Source: Micromonospora rifamycinica
GTDB lineage: Bacteria; Actinomycetota; Actinomycetes; Mycobacteriales; Micromonosporaceae
DNA length: 64,000 nt
Direction of reading: 5' to 3'
Assembly: GCF_900090265.1 (NCBI RefSeq)
Contig: NZ_LT607752.1
Location: 744,001-808,000 of the forward strand
Numbering within the stretch: the stretch's first letter is position 1; each line of letters opens with the position of its first letter. Below are positions 33,585 through 44,220 of the stretch, one piece after another. A program made the position numbers and the translations under genes. Under the pieces are notes generated by a model. The model ran no database searches and was not told the origin of the DNA. It saw nothing but the letters and a program-made list of their open reading frames with translations.

Positions 33585-34691
33585 TCAGACCGCGGCGCGC
33601 ACCGTGTCGCGGATCAGCACCCGCAGGCCCTCCATCGGGTCGCCGTCGTTCGCGCCGAGCCGGTTGCGGGTCGCCGCCACGGTCAGACCCAGTCCGGGGT
33701 ACGCGTAGGCGAGGCTGCCGCCGCTGCCGGAGGCGCCGAACGAGCCGTCGTCGTCGATCGCGTAGCCCAGACCGTAGGCGGTCTCCTGGCCGAACACCCA
33801 TTCGACGCCCCGGACGGCCACCGCGCCGAGCTGGCGCAGCCGGTGGTCGGAGACCAGGCGTACCCCGTCGACCTCGCCGATGAGCGCGGCGAACATCCGG
33901 GCGGCGGCCCGGGCGGTGAGGGTGCCCACGGCGGGCACGTCGGCGCGGAGCACCTCCGGTCGGCTGCCGATGGCGCCGTCGGGCCGGACGGCGGGTGGGG
34001 CGACGGCGTCGAAGTGCGGCAGGTTGGCGGAGGCGAACCGCATCAGGTCGGCCAGGCCGTGGTCCTCCAGGGTGGCCAGCCGGGGCAGGTCCGCCTCGGG
34101 CACCCCGAGGAACAGCTCCCCGGGTACGCCGAGCGGAGCGGCCACCTCCTCGGCCAGCACGGTGGAGATCCGTCGGCCGGTGACCCGGCGGACCACCTCG
34201 CCGACCAGCCAGCCGTACGTCCAGGCGTGGTAGGCGATCTGTTCGCCGGGCGCCCAGCGGGGCACCGCGTCGGCGACCAGGGCGCACATCCGGTCCCAGT
34301 CGGTGAAGTCGGCCGGGGTGACGTCGGCGGGCAGGGCCGGCACCCCGGCGGTGTGGGTGAGCACGTGCCGCAGGGTGACGGTGTGCTTGCCGTGCCGGGC
34401 GAACTCCGGCCAGACGTCGGCGAGGCGCAGGTCGTAGTCGAGCCGGCCCTGTTCGGCGAGCACATGCACCACGGTGCTGGTCAGGCTCTTGCCGGTGGAG
34501 GCGCTGAAGATCGGGGTGCCGGCGGTCAGCGGTCGTCCGGTGGCGGAGTCGGCGGTCCCGGCGGTTTCGTCGACGATCAGCCGGCCGTGCCGGTAGGCCG
34601 CCACCTGCACGCCGGCCTCCCGGCCCGAGTCGACCAGCGCGTCGACGGTGCTGCGTACCTCGGCCCGTAGCCCTGCCCCGGTGTCGGTCAT
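33585..34691 (-). CDS. Beta-lactamase-family serine hydrolase
   Basis: A 368-residue class C beta-lactamase/esterase-like protein. The nucleophile motif SxxK appears as SASTGKS, followed by [12 protein letters not shown]. The Tyr of the second motif probably lies in YHAWTYGW. The third motif is less clear ([11 protein letters not shown]). No signal peptide is seen, so an esterase or peptidase role in the cytosol is more likely than antibiotic resistance. The sequence around the stop codon (33585-33600) is duplicated at 33561-33576. Confidence 0.85.
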   Translation of the reverse strand: MTDTGAGLRAEVRSTVDALVDSGREAGVQVAAYRHGRLIVDETAGTADSATGRPLTAGTPIFSASTGKSLTSTVVHVLAEQGRLDYDLRLADVWPEFARHGKHTVTLRHVLTHTAGVPALPADVTPADFTDWDRMCALVADAVPRWAPGEQIAYHAWTYGWLVGEVVRRVTGRRISTVLAEEVAAPLGVPGELFLGVPEADLPRLATLEDHGLADLMRFASANLPHFDAVAPPAVRPDGAIGSRPEVLRADVPAVGTLTARAAARMFAALIGEVDGVRLVSDHRLRQLGAVAVRGVEWVFGQETAYGLGYAIDDDGSFGASGSGGSLAYAYPGLGLTVAATRNRLGANDGDPMEGLRVLIRDTVRAAV

Positions 34692-34823
34692 GGTGGTGCA
34701 CTCTGCCATGGCGCCGCCGGATGCCGCCGCCGGTTTCTCCGCCCGGCCGGGATCGGCGCGACGGCCGCCGGTGCCGCCGCGACCCGCCGCCCCGGCGGTG
34801 GATCCGGTGTGCCCCGGCCCCGG

Positions 34824-34829
34824 TAGGTT
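34824..34829 (+). promoter_or_regulatory. Probable -10 element, leaderless rnhA
   Basis: TAGGTT matches the actinobacterial TAnnnT -10 consensus and ends seven bases before the ATG of the RNase HI gene, so transcription would begin at the start codon itself. There is no ribosome site. The same arrangement occurs at 44293 and 49512. Confidence 0.5.
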
Positions 34830-34836
34830 CGGCGGC

Positions 34837-35313
34837 ATGGTGGACGCGGCGGCCGGCAGGGTCGTGGAGATCTGGACCGACGGGGCGTGCAGTGGCAATC
34901 CCGGGCCGGGCGGGTGGGGTGTGCTGCTGCGCTACGGCGGGCACGAGCGGGAGTTGTGCGGTGGTGAGGCCGGCGCGACGACCAACAACCGGATGGAGCT
35001 GACCGCCGCGATCGAGGCGCTGGAGGCGTTGACCCGGCCGGCCACCGTGCGGCTGCACACCGACAGCACGTACGTCCGCAACGGCATCACCGGCTGGCTG
35101 GCGGGGTGGCAGCGCAACGGTTGGCGTACCGCGGCCCGGCAGCCGGTGAAGAACGCCGACCTGTGGCAGCGGTTGGCGGCGGCGTGCGCCCGGCACGAGG
35201 TGAGCTGGCACTGGGTGAAGGGCCACAGCGGTCACCCGGAGAACGAGCGCGCCGACGCGCTGGCCAACCGGGGGATGACCCGGGCACGGTCGGCGGCCGG
35301 CGCGGCCCGCTGA
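34837..35313 (+). CDS. rnhA: Ribonuclease HI
   Basis: A 158-residue enzyme that cuts RNA in RNA-DNA hybrids. The four catalytic acids are visible: Asp in [15 protein letters not shown], Glu in [14 protein letters not shown], Asp in [11 protein letters not shown] and Asp in [11 protein letters not shown]; the His of the flexible loop is in KGHSGHPEN. Length is normal. The start ATG lies seven bases after a -10 hexamer, indicating a leaderless mRNA. Confidence 0.95.
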   Translation: MVDAAAGRVVEIWTDGACSGNPGPGGWGVLLRYGGHERELCGGEAGATTNNRMELTAAIEALEALTRPATVRLHTDSTYVRNGITGWLAGWQRNGWRTAARQPVKNADLWQRLAAACARHEVSWHWVKGHSGHPENERADALANRGMTRARSAAGAAR

Positions 35314-35359
35314 GGGCGGTCCGTACCGTCGCCGACCGGCACCGGGGCGGTGGCACGGG

Positions 35360-35611
35360 CTACTCGGTGGGCGGGTGGGCCGCCTCCTCCTCGGCGGGGT
35401 CGCCCGCGCCGGAGACCGCTGTCACGTCGTAGCCGGCGCGGCTGGTGTCGCGGGCCGACAGGTGCTCCTCGGCGGGCAGGTCGGCGAAGTCGTCGCCGGT
35501 GTCCCCGCCGTCGCCCAGCGATTCACCCGGTGGGCGCAGCGACGCCTCGTACGCCGGCACGCCGTCCGGCTCGTCGGTGTCGGCCCGGTCGGTGCGCGGT
35601 TGCTCGGTCAT
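35360..35611 (-). CDS. Small acidic hypothetical protein
   Basis: An 83-residue, very acidic, Gly/Pro/Asp-rich protein, probably disordered (GDGGDTGDDFADLPAEEH). Similar short acidic proteins are common and uncharacterised in Micromonospora-type genomes. The ATG at 35611 is chosen over the frame extension, which has no ribosome site. Confidence 0.5.
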   Translation of the reverse strand: MTEQPRTDRADTDEPDGVPAYEASLRPPGESLGDGGDTGDDFADLPAEEHLSARDTSRAGYDVTAVSGAGDPAEEEAAHPPTE

Positions 35612-35766
35612 AGCCGTCTTCCTGCCCGCCAGGCCGCGCCGCAAACCCGCGCACCGCGCCGGGCGGCCACCGGGTCGGCGGGTGGTGTCGTGGGCCGGCC
35701 CGCCGGGTCGTTCCATCGGCGTCGGGTCGGCGGGTCGTGTCGCCGGCCCGGCGGCGTGCGCCGAGC

Positions 35767-36639
35767 TCAGCGGCGCGGCCGGCGGCGGGTGGGGCCGGCG
35801 GGGCGGGCGGCGGGTGGCCGGACCGGGGTGAGGGTCAGCCCGGTCCAGTGCCCGGGGTGTCGCAGCGTGCCGGGGAGGGCGGTGCGCCGGTCGCCACGGG
35901 CCGCGTCGAGCTGGGACTGGTGCAGGAACAGGGTGCTGGACAGGTCGGCCCCGCGTAGGTCGGCCCCGCGCAGGTCGACTCCCGTGACGTCGGCGCGGCG
36001 CAGGTCCGCTCCGCGCAGGTCGGCCCCGACCAGGCAGGCCCCGCGCAGGTTCGCGCCGGTGAGGTCCGCGCCGCGCAGGTCCGCGCCGAGCAGCATCGCG
36101 CCCCGCCGGTCGGCCCCGCCGGTGCCGGCGCGGGCGGTGTCACTGGCCGCGGAGAGCAGCGGGTTGACCCGGCCCCGGTGGGCGTCCACGTCGACCGCGG
36201 CCAGCTCCTCGGGGGTGCCGGCGGCCAGGGTGTCGGTGGCGTCCCGGGCGGCGTTCAGCGCGTCGCGTAGCGGGCCGGGCGGGGTGAGGGCCAGCGCCTC
36301 GGTGAGGTACCAGAGCAGTTCGTGCAGCGGCCGGGCGACGGTGAAGGCGGCGAACATGCCGGCGGCGGTGTCCGGGTCGTCGCGCCAGTCCCGCCCGGGG
36401 TAGGTGACCTGGCTGACCCGCTGGCCGGCACCGAAGCAGTCGAACACGACGCAGCCGGGGTAGCCGCGTTCCCGCAGCTCGTCGTGGATGCCGCAGCGGG
36501 AGTCGGTGCGTAGGTGGGGGCAGGGGCGGCCGGCGGGTTTGTGCTGGGCGAAGTCGGCGGAGGCGGCGAAGGCGGGGGCGACGCAGCACAGCCCGATGCA
36601 GCGGGCGCAGTCGCCGCGTAACCCGGTGGTTTCCGCCAT
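35767..36639 (-). CDS. Pentapeptide repeat protein with Cys-rich N-terminus
   Basis: A 290-residue protein. The N-terminus has a metal-type Cys cluster ([20 protein letters not shown], then [10 protein letters not shown]). A helical middle follows, then about ten pentapeptide repeats of the A(D/N)LRG form (residues about 190-240), which fold into a beta-helix. Pentapeptide proteins can mimic DNA or mediate binding. The function is unknown; no linked gene explains it. The frame continues upstream to 36990, but that part is antisense to the flavin monooxygenase promoter region. Confidence 0.85.
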   Translation of the reverse strand: MAETTGLRGDCARCIGLCCVAPAFAASADFAQHKPAGRPCPHLRTDSRCGIHDELRERGYPGCVVFDCFGAGQRVSQVTYPGRDWRDDPDTAAGMFAAFTVARPLHELLWYLTEALALTPPGPLRDALNAARDATDTLAAGTPEELAAVDVDAHRGRVNPLLSAASDTARAGTGGADRRGAMLLGADLRGADLTGANLRGACLVGADLRGADLRRADVTGVDLRGADLRGADLSSTLFLHQSQLDAARGDRRTALPGTLRHPGHWTGLTLTPVRPPAARPAGPTRRRPRR

Positions 36640-36856
36640 GGTGTCCGTCGTCTCCCCGTCCTGTCGTCGGGTCCGGTGCCGGGCGGTGGCCCCGGACGGG
36701 TGCCCGCGGCCATTGTCCGCCGCCCGGTGCCGGTGCCGTCGCGCGGGTTCCCGGTGCTGCTGGCCCGGGTGGGGAGGGAGGCACCGGTCGGGACGGGTGC
36801 GGGGCACGCGCGGCGCGGGGTATGGTCCGGTCACCGCCGCGGACCCGGAGGATGCG

Positions 36857-38386
36857 ATGGCCACCGAGCATGTCGACGTGCTCATCGTCGGTGCGGGGCT
36901 CTCCGGTGTCGGGGCCGCCTGCCACCTGCGGCGCGAGTGTCCGGGCAGGACGTACACGGTGTTCGAGGCGCGCGGGGCGATCGGCGGCACCTGGGACCTG
37001 TTCCGCTATCCGGGCATCCGCTCCGACTCGGACATGTTCACCCTCGGCTACTCGTTCGCGCCGTGGACCGACCCGAAGGCCATCGCCGACGGCGACGCCA
37101 TCCGCCGCTACGTCCGGGACACCGCCCGCCGGTACGGCGTCGAGGAGCACATCCGGTTCCGCCACCGGGTGCTGCGCGCCGGGTGGGACAGCGCCACCGC
37201 CCGGTGGACGGTCCACGCCCGCCGCGAGGACACCGCCGAGGAGGTGGTGCTGACCTGCGACTTCCTCTACGCCTGCACCGGCTACTACCGGTACGACGCG
37301 GGGTACACGCCGGACTTCCCGGGTGCCGAGCGGTACAAGGGGCGGGTGGTGCACCCGCAGCACTGGCCCGCCGACCTCGACGTCACCGGCCGGCGGGTGG
37401 TGGTCATCGGCAGTGGCGCCACGGCGGTGACCCTGGTGCCGACGCTGGCGCAGCGGGCCGGACACGTGACCATGCTCCAGCGTTCCCCCACGTACGTCCT
37501 CGCGTTGCCGTCCCGGGACCGGCTGGCCGACGCGCTGCGCCGGTGGTTGCCGGCCCGGCTGGCGTACCCGGTGGTGCGGGGCAAGAACGTGCTGTCCGGG
37601 GCGGTCAGCTACCGGCTCAGCCGGCGGGCGCCGGGGCTGGCGCGGTCGTTCCTGCTCCGGGCGGCGCGGCGGCGGCTGCCGGCCGGTTACGACGTGGACC
37701 GGCACTTCTCGCCCCGCTACGACCCCTGGGACCAGCGGCTCTGTGTGGCCCCCGACGGTGACCTGTTCGCGGCCCTGGCCGCCGGCCGGGCCTCGGTGGT
37801 CACCGACACCGTCGAGACGTTCACCCCCGACGGTGTCCGGCTCGGCTCCGGCGAGGAGCTGGCCGCCGACGTGGTGGTCACCGCCACCGGGCTGCGGCTG
37901 CTGGCCCTCGGGGGGATGACCCTGACCGTGGACGGTACCGACGTCGATCTGGGCCGGACGGTGGCGTACAAGGGGATGATGCTCTCCGGGGTGCCGAACT
38001 TCGCGTTGACCATCGGCTACACCAACGCCTCCTGGACGTTGAAGGCCGACCTGGTCGCCAGCTACGTCTGTCGGCTGCTGCGCCACCTGGACGCCACCGG
38101 CCAGCAGGTGGTCACCCCGGTCGCGCCGCCCGACGGCGAGCTGTCGCCGCTGATCGACCTGCGGTCCGGGTACGTGCTGCGCAGCCTGCACACGCTGCCC
38201 CGGCAGGGGGCGCGGGCGCCGTGGCGGCTGCACCAGAACTACCCCCGGGACGTGCTGTTGATGCGGCACGGCCGGCTCGTCGACGAGGGCGTGCGCTTCT
38301 CGCGGGCGACCGCCGGGCCCCGGCCGGCTGAGCCGGCACGACATTCGTCCCGCCCCCCCCCGCAGCAAGGAGACCCGCGTGCGTAG
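36857..38386 (+). CDS. Flavin-containing Baeyer-Villiger-type monooxygenase
   Basis: A 509-residue oxidase. The FAD site is [17 protein letters not shown], followed by [18 protein letters not shown], a Baeyer-Villiger/FMO feature, and a second Rossmann site for NADPH ([15 protein letters not shown]). It would insert oxygen next to ketones or oxidise heteroatoms. ATG 36857 follows GGAGG, and a likely -10 (TATGGT) lies near 36820. Its stop overlaps the start of the SDR gene by eight bases. A run of nine C residues at 38353-38361 lies in the last ten codons, so the C-terminus is uncertain. Confidence 0.88.
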   Translation: MATEHVDVLIVGAGLSGVGAACHLRRECPGRTYTVFEARGAIGGTWDLFRYPGIRSDSDMFTLGYSFAPWTDPKAIADGDAIRRYVRDTARRYGVEEHIRFRHRVLRAGWDSATARWTVHARREDTAEEVVLTCDFLYACTGYYRYDAGYTPDFPGAERYKGRVVHPQHWPADLDVTGRRVVVIGSGATAVTLVPTLAQRAGHVTMLQRSPTYVLALPSRDRLADALRRWLPARLAYPVVRGKNVLSGAVSYRLSRRAPGLARSFLLRAARRRLPAGYDVDRHFSPRYDPWDQRLCVAPDGDLFAALAAGRASVVTDTVETFTPDGVRLGSGEELAADVVVTATGLRLLALGGMTLTVDGTDVDLGRTVAYKGMMLSGVPNFALTIGYTNASWTLKADLVASYVCRLLRHLDATGQQVVTPVAPPDGELSPLIDLRSGYVLRSLHTLPRQGARAPWRLHQNYPRDVLLMRHGRLVDEGVRFSRATAGPRPAEPARHSSRPPPQQGDPRA

Positions 38387-39278
38387 CTTCGACTTCACCG
38401 CCGGGACCGCCGTGGTCACCGGCGCCGCGAGCGGCATCGGTGAGGCGCTGGCCCACGGGCTGGCCCGTCGGGGTAGCGACCTGGTCCTGCTCGACCGCGA
38501 CGGCGACCGGCTGGACGCGGTGGCCGCCGCGGTCCGGGCCGCCCACCCGGCCCGCCGGGTCGAGACCCGGCTGGTCGATCTGGCCGACCTGTGCGCCACC
38601 GCCCGGGTGGCCGAGGAGATCCGGGCCCGGCATCCCCGGATCCGGTTGCTGGTCAACAATGCCGGGGTGGCCCTCGGTGGCCGGTTCGACGAGATCACCG
38701 TGGACGAGTTCCACTGGGTCATCGACGTCAACTTCCGGGCTCCGGTGCAGCTCACCCACGCGTTGCTGCCGGCGTTGCGGGCCGAGCCCGGCGCGCACCT
38801 GGTCAACGTCTCCAGCCTGTTCGGCCTGATCGCCCCGGCCGGGCAGACCGCCTACGCGGCCAGCAAGTTCGCCCTGCGGGGTTTCACCGAGGCGCTGCGG
38901 CACGAGCTGGTCGACGAGGGGATCGGGGTGACCTCGGTGCACCCGGGTGGGGTGGCCACCCGGATCGCCCGGCACGCGCGGATCGGCAGTGGGGTGGCCC
39001 GGGAGGAGTTCGAGGCGGCGCGGCGGCAGTTCGAGAGGCTGCTGTCCATCCCGCCCGGGCGGGCCGCCGAGGTGATCCTGCGTGGGGTGCGGCGGCGGCG
39101 CGGCCGGGTGCTGATCGGCTGGTCGGCGACGCTGCCCGATCTGCTGGCCCGGGTCGCGCCGGGCTCCTACGGCCGGCTGCTCGCCGTCGGGATCCGCCTC
39201 GCGGGCGGCCCGGGCCGGCCGGCCCCGGCCACCCGTGCGCCGGCCGCCGCCGAGCTGCCCACCGGGGAGGTCGCCTGA
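38379..39278 (+). CDS. SDR family NAD(P)-dependent oxidoreductase
   Basis: A 299-residue classical short-chain dehydrogenase: VVTGAASGIGEAL cofactor site, LLVNNAGVA, catalytic Ser in VNVSSLFG, and Tyr-Lys in YAASKFAL. It is coupled to the flavin monooxygenase gene, so the two probably act on the same ketone/alcohol substrate. GTG start with AAGGAG. Confidence 0.88.
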   Translation: MRSFDFTAGTAVVTGAASGIGEALAHGLARRGSDLVLLDRDGDRLDAVAAAVRAAHPARRVETRLVDLADLCATARVAEEIRARHPRIRLLVNNAGVALGGRFDEITVDEFHWVIDVNFRAPVQLTHALLPALRAEPGAHLVNVSSLFGLIAPAGQTAYAASKFALRGFTEALRHELVDEGIGVTSVHPGGVATRIARHARIGSGVAREEFEAARRQFERLLSIPPGRAAEVILRGVRRRRGRVLIGWSATLPDLLARVAPGSYGRLLAVGIRLAGGPGRPAPATRAPAAAELPTGEVA

Positions 39279-39296
39279 GCGGTCCGCCGGGAGGGG

Positions 39297-40745
39297 TCAG
39301 GGTGCGCTGCTGCCCCGCTTCTCCTCCTGGGCCAGCACCGCCTCCCGGTGCTCCGGGTCGTCCCGGGCGGCCAGCTCGGCGGCCAGCCGCGGATCGGCGC
39401 CCAGCGTCTCCCGGTTGCGGTGCAGGAACGCGGCGAAACCACCGGTGTACGGGCAGGCGTCGTCGCCGAGTTCCCGGTCCGGCCGGTAGCGGCAGCCGGT
39501 GCAGTAGTCGCTGATCTCGTCGATGTACCGTCCGTCCACGGCGTACGGTCGGGTGTCCACCCGGGCGAGCGCGGCGTGCTGGCTCAGGCCGAGCACGGTG
39601 GTGTTCATGATCCACCCGGTGCCGTCGACGAAGCTGCGCTGGAACCAGTCGACCAGCTCGGTCGGCCGCCAGCCCCGCTGCAACGCGTAGTTGCCGAGCA
39701 CCAGCAGCCGTTGGGCGTGGTGCGCCCAGCCCCGGTCGCGGACCCCGGCGAGCACGTCGGCGAGGCAGCGCGCCTCCACCGCGTCGGCGTCCAGGTCGAC
39801 GAACCACTGCGGCAGCGGCTCGGTCGCGGCGAGCCGGTCGAGGCCCGGGCGGGGTGGCTCGGCGTACCAGTGGAGCTGCCAGAGGAACTCCCGCCAGCCG
39901 AGCACCCCCCGGACGAACGCCTCCACCGAGGCCAGCGGGGCGTCGCCGGCCCGCCACGCCGCCTCCGCGCCGCGCACGGCCACCCCCGGGTCGAGCAGTC
40001 CGAGGTTGAACGAGGAGGAGAGCAGGCCGTGCGCCAGGACCGGGTCCTCGGCGCTCATCACGTCCCCGTAGCGGCCGAACTCGGGCAACCGGTGCCGCAG
40101 GAAGTGGTCGAGCCGTTGCGCCGCCTCGGCGTGGCTGGCCGGGTGGGTGCGGGGGGCGTCCCGGCCGACGAACCGGACCCCGTCGCGTTCCCACCGGTCC
40201 AGGTCGGCGCGGACCTCGGCGTCGATGTCGTCCTCGACGACCGGCGGCGGGGGCGGAACGTCCAGGGTGCGGCCGGTGGGGGTGACGTCCTCGCGTCCGG
40301 CCGGCGCCGGCCCGGTGAGCACCCCGTGCCGCCGGGTGGCCCACCGGTAGAAGTCGACCATCCGGAGCTGTCCGCGCCGGGGCCGGTCGGCCCAGCCCGC
40401 GAAGTCGGCCCGGTCGGTGATGAAGCCCCGGGGCGGCAGGACGGTCAGCCCGGGGACGGACCGGACGAAGTCGAGGGTCGCCCGGGTGGTCGGGTGGCAG
40501 ACCTCGACCGGGCCGTCGACCGACGCCAGGGCCTCGCGGAACGTGCCGGCACGCAGCAGCACCGCCCGGTCGCCGAGTTCGGCGGCGCGGTGGCGCAGGG
40601 CGCTGAGGATGAGGTGCGCCTTCTGCCGGTGCAGCCGCCGCCGCCGGAACAGCTCGCTGACCTCGACCAGCAGCACCGGTTGGCGGTCGTCGTCCAGGAA
40701 GTGCGGCCCGAGTTGGTCGGCGAGCAGCCACCGGCGGGGAGACAT
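39297..40745 (-). CDS. FeS-type cryptochrome/photolyase
   Basis: A 482-residue member of the bacterial (6-4) photolyase / FeS-BCP group. Family features are the N-terminal RWLLADQLGPHFLDD, VLGWREFLWQLHWY, WIMNTTVLGLSQHA and the iron-sulfur Cys region DYCTGCRYRP followed by DDACPYTGG, with a further Cys upstream (EARCLADVLAG). It repairs UV photoproducts or senses light. ATG 40745; a -10 like CACAAT lies six bases upstream, consistent with a leaderless start. Confidence 0.9.
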   Translation of the reverse strand: MSPRRWLLADQLGPHFLDDDRQPVLLVEVSELFRRRRLHRQKAHLILSALRHRAAELGDRAVLLRAGTFREALASVDGPVEVCHPTTRATLDFVRSVPGLTVLPPRGFITDRADFAGWADRPRRGQLRMVDFYRWATRRHGVLTGPAPAGREDVTPTGRTLDVPPPPPVVEDDIDAEVRADLDRWERDGVRFVGRDAPRTHPASHAEAAQRLDHFLRHRLPEFGRYGDVMSAEDPVLAHGLLSSSFNLGLLDPGVAVRGAEAAWRAGDAPLASVEAFVRGVLGWREFLWQLHWYAEPPRPGLDRLAATEPLPQWFVDLDADAVEARCLADVLAGVRDRGWAHHAQRLLVLGNYALQRGWRPTELVDWFQRSFVDGTGWIMNTTVLGLSQHAALARVDTRPYAVDGRYIDEISDYCTGCRYRPDRELGDDACPYTGGFAAFLHRNRETLGADPRLAAELAARDDPEHREAVLAQEEKRGSSAP

Positions 40746-40856
40746 GAGTCGATTGTGCCCAGTCGTCCGGTCACCGCGCGTGGCGGGGTCGGTCGGCGGC
40801 GTGATCTCCGGTGGTGGCCCGCGCGGTCGGTGCCCGATCCGCCGGGATGGACCCGG

Positions 40857-40914
40857 CCGGCAGTGGTCCGGGCCACCGGCGGACCCGTCCGGCAGTGGTC
40901 CGGGCCACCGGCGG
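40857..40914. repeat. Two tandem 26-bp repeats, operator-like
   Basis: The 26-base unit starting CCGGCAGTGGTCC occurs at 40857-40882 and 40889-40914, a period of 32 bases. Each unit contains the near-palindrome GTGGTCCGGGCCAC. It lies between the divergent photolyase and MFS genes. A tandem site spaced by about three helical turns suggests cooperative regulator binding. Confidence 0.5.
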
Positions 40915-41044
40915 CGCACCCGCTTCCCCCGACCGGCGGCCGGGAGCCGCACCATGGCGGTATGACGCATCGCAGTACGTCGACGCGGGCGGCCGTCGGG
41001 TGTGGCCATCGGCCGCCGTTCGGGGTGGGCGCGGCGGCCCGGCG

Positions 41045-42478
41045 GTGAGCGGCGTGCCCGGATCCGCGCGCCGGGGTGCCCTGGTCTGGGCGGTGGCCGT
41101 CAACGCCTACCTGGCGGCGGTGTTCCACCGCAGCTCGCTGGGGGTGACCGGGGTGGAGGCCACGGACCGGTTCGCCATCAACGCCTCCGCGCTGGCGGTG
41201 TTCTCGGTGGCCCAGCTCGCCGTGTACGCGGCCATGCAGATCCCGGTCGGGGTGCTCCTCGACCGCTACGGTTCACGCCGGCTGCTGCTGGCCGGCGGCG
41301 CGCTGATGGTCGCCGGGCAGCTCTGCTTCGCCGTCGCCACCGACGTCCGGCTGGCGGTCGCCGCCCGGGTGCTGGTGGGCCTCGGTGACGCGATGACCTT
41401 CATCAGCGTGCTGCGGATCGTGGCGTTCTGGTTCCCGGGCCGGCGCAACCCGCTGCTGGTGCAGCTCACCGGCACCTTCGGTCAGGTCGGCGCGATCCTC
41501 GGCGCGGTGCCGCTGGTGGCACTGCTGCACCATGCCGGCTGGACGTCGGCGTTCCTGGTCGCCGCCGGGTTCGGGGCGACGGCGGTGCTGCTGGTGCTGG
41601 TCGTCGTCCGGGACGCCCCGCACGTGGGGCCGGGTGTCACCGCGATCCCCGCGCTGGCCACCGTACGCCGGGAGCTTGCCGCGGCCTGGGCCGAGCCGGG
41701 CACCCGGCTGGGCCTGTGGTCGCACTTCGTCGCCCAGTTCTCCGGGGCGGTCTTCGCGCTGCTGTGGGGCTACCCGTTCCTGGTGCAGGGGCAGGGACTG
41801 CCGCCGACCGTCGCCGCGTCCCTGCTCACTCTGATGACCGTCGGGGCGTTGCTCGCCGGCCCGCTGGTCGCCTACCTGTGCGCCCGGCACCCGTTCCACC
41901 GGTCGGTGCTGGTGTTCGCGGTTGCCGGGACCAGCGCCGGGGTGTGGGCGGTAGTGCTGGCCTGGCCGGGGCGTTCCCCGCACTGGCTGCTGGTGGTCCT
42001 GGTGCTGGTGCTGGCCCTCAACGGCCCGGGCGCGGTGATCGGCTTCGACTACGCCCGGACGTTCAACCCGGTGCACCGGATCGGCAGCGCCACCGGCATC
42101 GTCAACGTGGGCGGGTTCGTCGCCTCGATCGTACTGGTGCTGGCGATCGGGGTGGTGCTCGACCTGACCACCCCGGCGGGTGCGACCGCCCCGCCGCTGG
42201 CCGCGTTCCGGTGGGCGTTCGCCGTGCAGTACCTGCTCTGGGCGCTGGGCGCGGTCCAGGTGCTGCGGTACCGCAACGCCGCCCGTCGTCGTGCCGGGGG
42301 TCCGACAGCGGGCCGGGCGGCGGGGCCGGACCCCACCGGGACCGGCCCGACGGTGGGGGCGACCGGCCGGCGGGCGGCGAGTCCGGCGGACCGATGGGGC
42401 GGGCGGCATGATCGCGGTAGGTTCGGCGGTGGGCGCGGACCATCCGGCCGTCGGGCCGGCAACCAGGGAGGACACAGC
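41045..42478 (+). CDS. MFS transporter (reads into the following gene)
   Basis: A twelve-helix transporter of the nitrate/sugar MFS type: [29 protein letters not shown] (the MFS loop 2-3 motif), and many hydrophobic helices. The substrate is unknown. After the last helix ([14 protein letters not shown]) the frame continues as a Gly/Arg-rich tail with no stop codon, joining in frame to the formaldehyde dehydrogenase at 42479. In another frame a TGA at 42480-42482 would give a normal GTGA overlap. The true end is thus unclear. GTG start without a ribosome site. Confidence 0.75.
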
Positions 42479-43567
42479 GTGAGCCAGGAAGTCCGGGGCG
42501 TCATTTCACGGAGCAAGGGCGCTCCGGTCGAGGTCACCACCATCGTGGTGCCCGACCCGGGGCCCGGCGAGGCGGTGGTGCGGGTGCAGTCCTGCGGGGT
42601 CTGCCACACCGACCTGCACTACCGCGAGGGCGGCATCAACGACGACTACCCGTTCCTGCTCGGCCACGAGGCGGCCGGGGTGGTGGAGCAGGTGGGCGAG
42701 GGGGTCACCGAGGTCGCCCCGGGCGACTTCGTGGTGCTCAACTGGCGGGCGGTCTGTGGCGAGTGCCGGGCCTGCCGGCGGGGCCGGCCGTGGTACTGCT
42801 TCAACACCCACAACGCCGCCCGGAAGATGACCCTCACCGACGGCACCGAGCTGACCCCGGCCCTGGGCATCGGCGCTTTCGCGGAGAAGACGCTGGTGCA
42901 CGCCGGCCAGTGCACGAAGGTCGACCCGGCGGCCCGGCCCGCCGCCGTGGGGCTGCTGGGCTGCGGGGTGATGGCGGGCCTCGGCGCGGCGATGAACACC
43001 GGGCAGGTCACCCGGGGCGACTCGGTGGCCGTCATCGGCTGCGGCGGGGTCGGCGACGCGGCGGTCGCCGGGGCGGTCCTGGCCGGGGCGACCACGATCG
43101 TCGCGGTGGACACCGACGGCCGCAAGCTCGACTGGGCGCGCAGGTTCGGCGCGACCCACACCGTGGACGCCTCCACCGAGGACGCCGTCGCGGCGATCCG
43201 GGCCGCCACCGGCGGCTTCGGCGCGGACGTGGTGATCGACGCGGTGGGCCGGCCGGAGACCTGGAAGCAGGCGTTCTACGCCCGGGATCTCGCCGGTACC
43301 GTCGTGCTGGTCGGGGTGCCCACCCCGGAGATGACCGTCGAGCTGCCGCTGCCGGACGTCTTCGGCCGGGGCGGCGCGCTCAAGTCGAGCTGGTACGGCG
43401 ACTGCCTGCCCAGCCGGGACTTCCCCCTGCTCACCCAGCTCTACCTGCAGGGCCGGCTCGACCTGGACGCCTTCGTCACCGAGGAGATCGCCCTGGACCA
43501 GGTGGAGGAGGCGTTCCACCGGATGCACGACGGCGACGTGCTGCGGTCGGTGGTGGTGTTCCCGTGA
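42479..43567 (+). CDS. S-(hydroxymethyl)mycothiol dehydrogenase
   Basis: A 362-residue zinc alcohol dehydrogenase of the mycothiol-dependent formaldehyde dehydrogenase type. Catalytic zinc ligands are in [11 protein letters not shown] and LLGHEAAG; structural zinc Cys in [15 protein letters not shown]; the NAD site is [12 protein letters not shown]. Mycothiol dependence is inferred from the family, the phylum and the coupled metallo-hydrolase. GTG 42479 follows a strong GGGAGG, so independent initiation is likely even though the upstream frame is open. Confidence 0.9.
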   Translation: MSQEVRGVISRSKGAPVEVTTIVVPDPGPGEAVVRVQSCGVCHTDLHYREGGINDDYPFLLGHEAAGVVEQVGEGVTEVAPGDFVVLNWRAVCGECRACRRGRPWYCFNTHNAARKMTLTDGTELTPALGIGAFAEKTLVHAGQCTKVDPAARPAAVGLLGCGVMAGLGAAMNTGQVTRGDSVAVIGCGGVGDAAVAGAVLAGATTIVAVDTDGRKLDWARRFGATHTVDASTEDAVAAIRAATGGFGADVVIDAVGRPETWKQAFYARDLAGTVVLVGVPTPEMTVELPLPDVFGRGGALKSSWYGDCLPSRDFPLLTQLYLQGRLDLDAFVTEEIALDQVEEAFHRMHDGDVLRSVVVFP

Positions 43568-44193
43568 CCGTCCGGGTCGACCACGCCGTCACCTCCGGCA
43601 CGTTCTCCCTCGACGGGCAGACCTTCGACGTCGACAACAACATCTGGGTGGTCGGCGACGACACCGAGTGCGTGGTGTTCGACGCCCCGCACGACGTGGC
43701 GGCGATCCGCCGGGTCGTCGGCGACCGCCGGGTGGTGGCGATCCTGGCCACCCACGCCCACGACGACCACGTCCGGGTCGCCCCGGAGCTGGCCAGGGTC
43801 ACCGGCGCACCGGTCCTGCTGCACCCCGACGACCGGGTGCTGTGGGACCTGGTGCACCCCGGTCTGGCCCCGGACGGGGGGCTGTCCGACGGGCAGGAGA
43901 TCACCGTCGGCGACACCGTCCTGCGGGTGCTGCACACCCCCGGCCACAGCCCCGGCGCGTGCAGCTTCCACGCCCCGTCGCTCGGCGTGGTGTTCACCGG
44001 CGACACCCTGTTCCGGGGCGGCCCGGGGGCGACCGGCCGGTCGTTCAGCGACTTCGCCACCATCGTCGAGTCGATCCGCACCCGGCTGCTCACCCTGCCG
44101 GCGGACACCGTGGTGCACACCGGGCACGGCGACGACACCAGCATCGGCGCGGAGGCCCCGCACCTGCAGGATTGGCTCGCCCGGGGCCACTGA
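43564..44193 (+). CDS. MBL-fold metallo-hydrolase, mycothiol pathway
   Basis: A 209-residue metallo-beta-lactamase-fold hydrolase. The metal motif reads THAHDDH, with further ligands in [18 protein letters not shown] and HTGHGDDT. Coupled to the dehydrogenase by a GTGA overlap, a conserved pairing in actinobacteria, where it probably hydrolyses the S-formyl-mycothiol product. Length is typical for glyoxalase II-like enzymes. Confidence 0.9.
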   Translation: MTVRVDHAVTSGTFSLDGQTFDVDNNIWVVGDDTECVVFDAPHDVAAIRRVVGDRRVVAILATHAHDDHVRVAPELARVTGAPVLLHPDDRVLWDLVHPGLAPDGGLSDGQEITVGDTVLRVLHTPGHSPGACSFHAPSLGVVFTGDTLFRGGPGATGRSFSDFATIVESIRTRLLTLPADTVVHTGHGDDTSIGAEAPHLQDWLARGH

Positions 44194-44220
44194 ACCGCCC
44201 CGGCCACCGAACCGCCCCGG

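Noticed and set aside
36140..38806. An 888-residue minus-strand open frame opposite the flavin monooxygenase and SDR
   Set aside because: Shadow of real plus-strand genes; no domain seen.
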